Assembly (NCBI GenBank): GCA_019415925.1
Contig: DXYG01000103.1
Location: forward strand, 1 to 6,998
Source: Clostridiales bacterium
GTDB lineage: Bacteria; Bacillota; Clostridia; Oscillospirales; Acutalibacteraceae
DNA: 6,998 nt
Direction of reading: 5' to 3'
The notes under the pieces are model-generated. The model did not search any database and was not told the DNA's origin. It was given only the letters and a program-made list of their open reading frames with translations. Below, one piece after another: positions 6,122 through 6,998 of the stretch (positions are counted from its first letter, which is position 1; every line of letters begins with the position of its first letter). A program made the translations under genes and the position numbers.

Positions 6122-6157
6122 AAAAACGGCTTAAACACTGCGTTTAAGCCGTTTTTT
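6122..6157 (+). terminator. Rho-independent terminator after tRNA-Trp
   Basis: A perfect stem of up to 15 bp (6122-6136 with 6142-6156; core CGGCTTAAAC) has a 5-nt loop and ends in six T residues (6152-6157). It starts 5 nt after the tRNA CCA end. The A-rich 5' side mirrors the T-tract, so it could also stop transcripts arriving from the opposite strand. It is also the first terminator downstream of the nicotinamidase gene. Confidence 0.92.
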
Positions 6158-6337
6158 GATATATTTTTATGTACGGAACACGGTCTGATTTTCCGCTTTT
6201 GACGCTCAATTTTTGTTTCAAACTTCTCATACAGTTTCAAAAATTCCAACAATTCCGTCTGTTACATCATCAAAATAGCATCAATTATAAAAAATCTACA
6301 TTAAAAACATGGTTGTTTTTATAAGTATAAAATATTA

Positions 6338-6998
6338 TTAAGGGCTTGTATTTGATTTTACAATTAAAAAATCCCTTTTATGTAAAGTAATGTCTTTTGC
6401 TGAAATAATTTTTTGCTTAGTTGTGTCAATAGTTATGGTTTCATCTTCAATTTTTGCTTCTTCTAAAATCAACTCAGTTCCGTTATTATAAATAACTGCA
6501 TAATCATGAGATTCGCAATCTTCAATAACATAAAAACCAGTTTGACTTTCCGCAGTAATTTTTCCAATACTACTAAAAACAATTAAGGGAATCAATAGGT
6601 ATATACCTATTACAATAATAAAAAAAATAATTGATTTATTGTTTAAATAATTATGTAGCTTTTGAGCTAATTTATCATGATCATATAAATCAAGGTTAAC
6701 ATCCATGCCATCCCTCTCAAAATTACTATGAGCTTTATCTATAACGTTTTGCTTTTTTGTACCGATTACGCTAAAAAAAATCGTCATTATAATCCCTGTT
6801 AAAGTAAAAACAAATGAGTAAATAATTGGAAGATAAAAATTATTTTTTGTAAAATCATTAATGAAAAAACAAAATATTGCTGATACTAAATACAAAATCA
6901 ATATTGATAAAACAATGCAAGCAAGAATAGCAATAATATTGCTTGCTTTTTCCTTCTTTTTCTTCAATAATTTGTCATTTAATTTTTCATAAAATAAC
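6338..6998 (-). CDS. AT-rich membrane protein of unknown function, 5'-partial
   Basis: I do not recognise the family. A TTG at 6967 would give 209 residues, but it has no Shine-Dalgarno. The same frame stays open upstream to the window edge (…LFYEKLNDKL before the Lys-rich stretch), so the true start is probably outside the window. Counting from that TTG there are three hydrophobic segments: about 10-36, 46-69 and 112-134. A charged loop lies between the second and third (70-111). A soluble C-terminal tail of about 75 residues (135-209) reads like beta strands alternating with acidic turns (TGFYVIEDCES, DYAVIYNNGTELILEEAKIEDETITID). The coding strand is much richer in A and T than the neighbouring genes, which may mean it was acquired by transfer. 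No convincing terminator follows the stop; only a weak AT-rich 7-bp hairpin lies at 6303-6320. Confidence 0.7.
   Translation of the reverse strand, partial: LFYEKLNDKLLKKKKEKASNIIAILACIVLSILILYLVSAIFCFFINDFTKNNFYLPIIYSFVFTLTGIIMTIFFSVIGTKKQNVIDKAHSNFERDGMDVNLDLYDHDKLAQKLHNYLNNKSIIFFIIVIGIYLLIPLIVFSSIGKITAESQTGFYVIEDCESHDYAVIYNNGTELILEEAKIEDETITIDTTKQKIISAKDITLHKRDFLIVKSNTSP

Noticed and set aside
6010..6252. Minus-strand 80-residue frame containing LNPRHAVLETAALPTELYP
   Set aside because: It lies antisense across the tRNA-Trp gene and its terminator. The NPRHxVLETAALPTELYP-like peptide is a known artefact of translating the complement of a tRNA, so it is not a gene.
6303..6320. Possible terminator of the AT-rich membrane gene
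   Set aside because: The stem is only 7 A/T-rich pairs with a single G-C pair, so it would be weak and could arise by chance in such AT-rich DNA.

Overview
This window looks like chromosomal DNA from an anaerobic, low-to-moderate-GC Firmicute, most likely a gut Clostridium-class member of the Ruminococcus / [Eubacterium] siraeum type. The reasons are secreted proteins ending in type I dockerins, an N-terminal module resembling starch-binding CBM25/26 domains, BspA-type leucine-rich repeats, strong GGAGG ribosome binding sites, near-consensus sigma-A promoters, U-tract terminators and a tRNA with encoded CCA. Genus is an inference; no phylogenetic marker was tested.

Layout. Positions 1-276 hold no gene, but carry a composite inverted repeat (29-111) that looks like a small dispersed element, and a strong terminator (206-242). 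On the minus strand, 3485 to 277, lie two tandem, clearly paralogous secreted dockerin proteins of 717 and 334 residues. They share a signal peptide, a CBM-like module and a second conserved block. The larger one adds an unrecognised module and a BspA-type LRR segment before its dockerin. They are 50 bp apart with no terminator between, and a near-perfect sigma-A promoter (3538-3565) precedes the larger gene, so they probably form one operon ending at 206-242.

Positions 3585-5378 and onward form a nicotinamide-salvage locus. pncB (nicotinate phosphoribosyltransferase, minus, 5052 to 3610) is divergent from a two-gene plus-strand operon: a 54-residue zinc-ribbon protein (5214-5378) and a nicotinamidase (5380-5907). 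The nicotinamidase makes nicotinate and the phosphoribosyltransferase consumes it, which are the first two steps of the Preiss-Handler route to NAD. Back-to-back promoters and an inverted repeat lie in the 161-bp intergenic region.

A tRNA-Trp (anticodon CCA, 6042-6117) with its own promoter and a strong terminator follows on the plus strand. The window ends in a very AT-rich minus-strand gene for a three-helix membrane protein of unknown function. Its frame is still open at the window edge, so it is probably cut at its 5' end.

The least described material is the pair of dockerin proteins (their second conserved block and the cysteine-rich middle module), the zinc-ribbon partner of the nicotinamidase, and the composite repeat at the left edge. 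I see no CRISPR array, transposase, phage gene or defence system.
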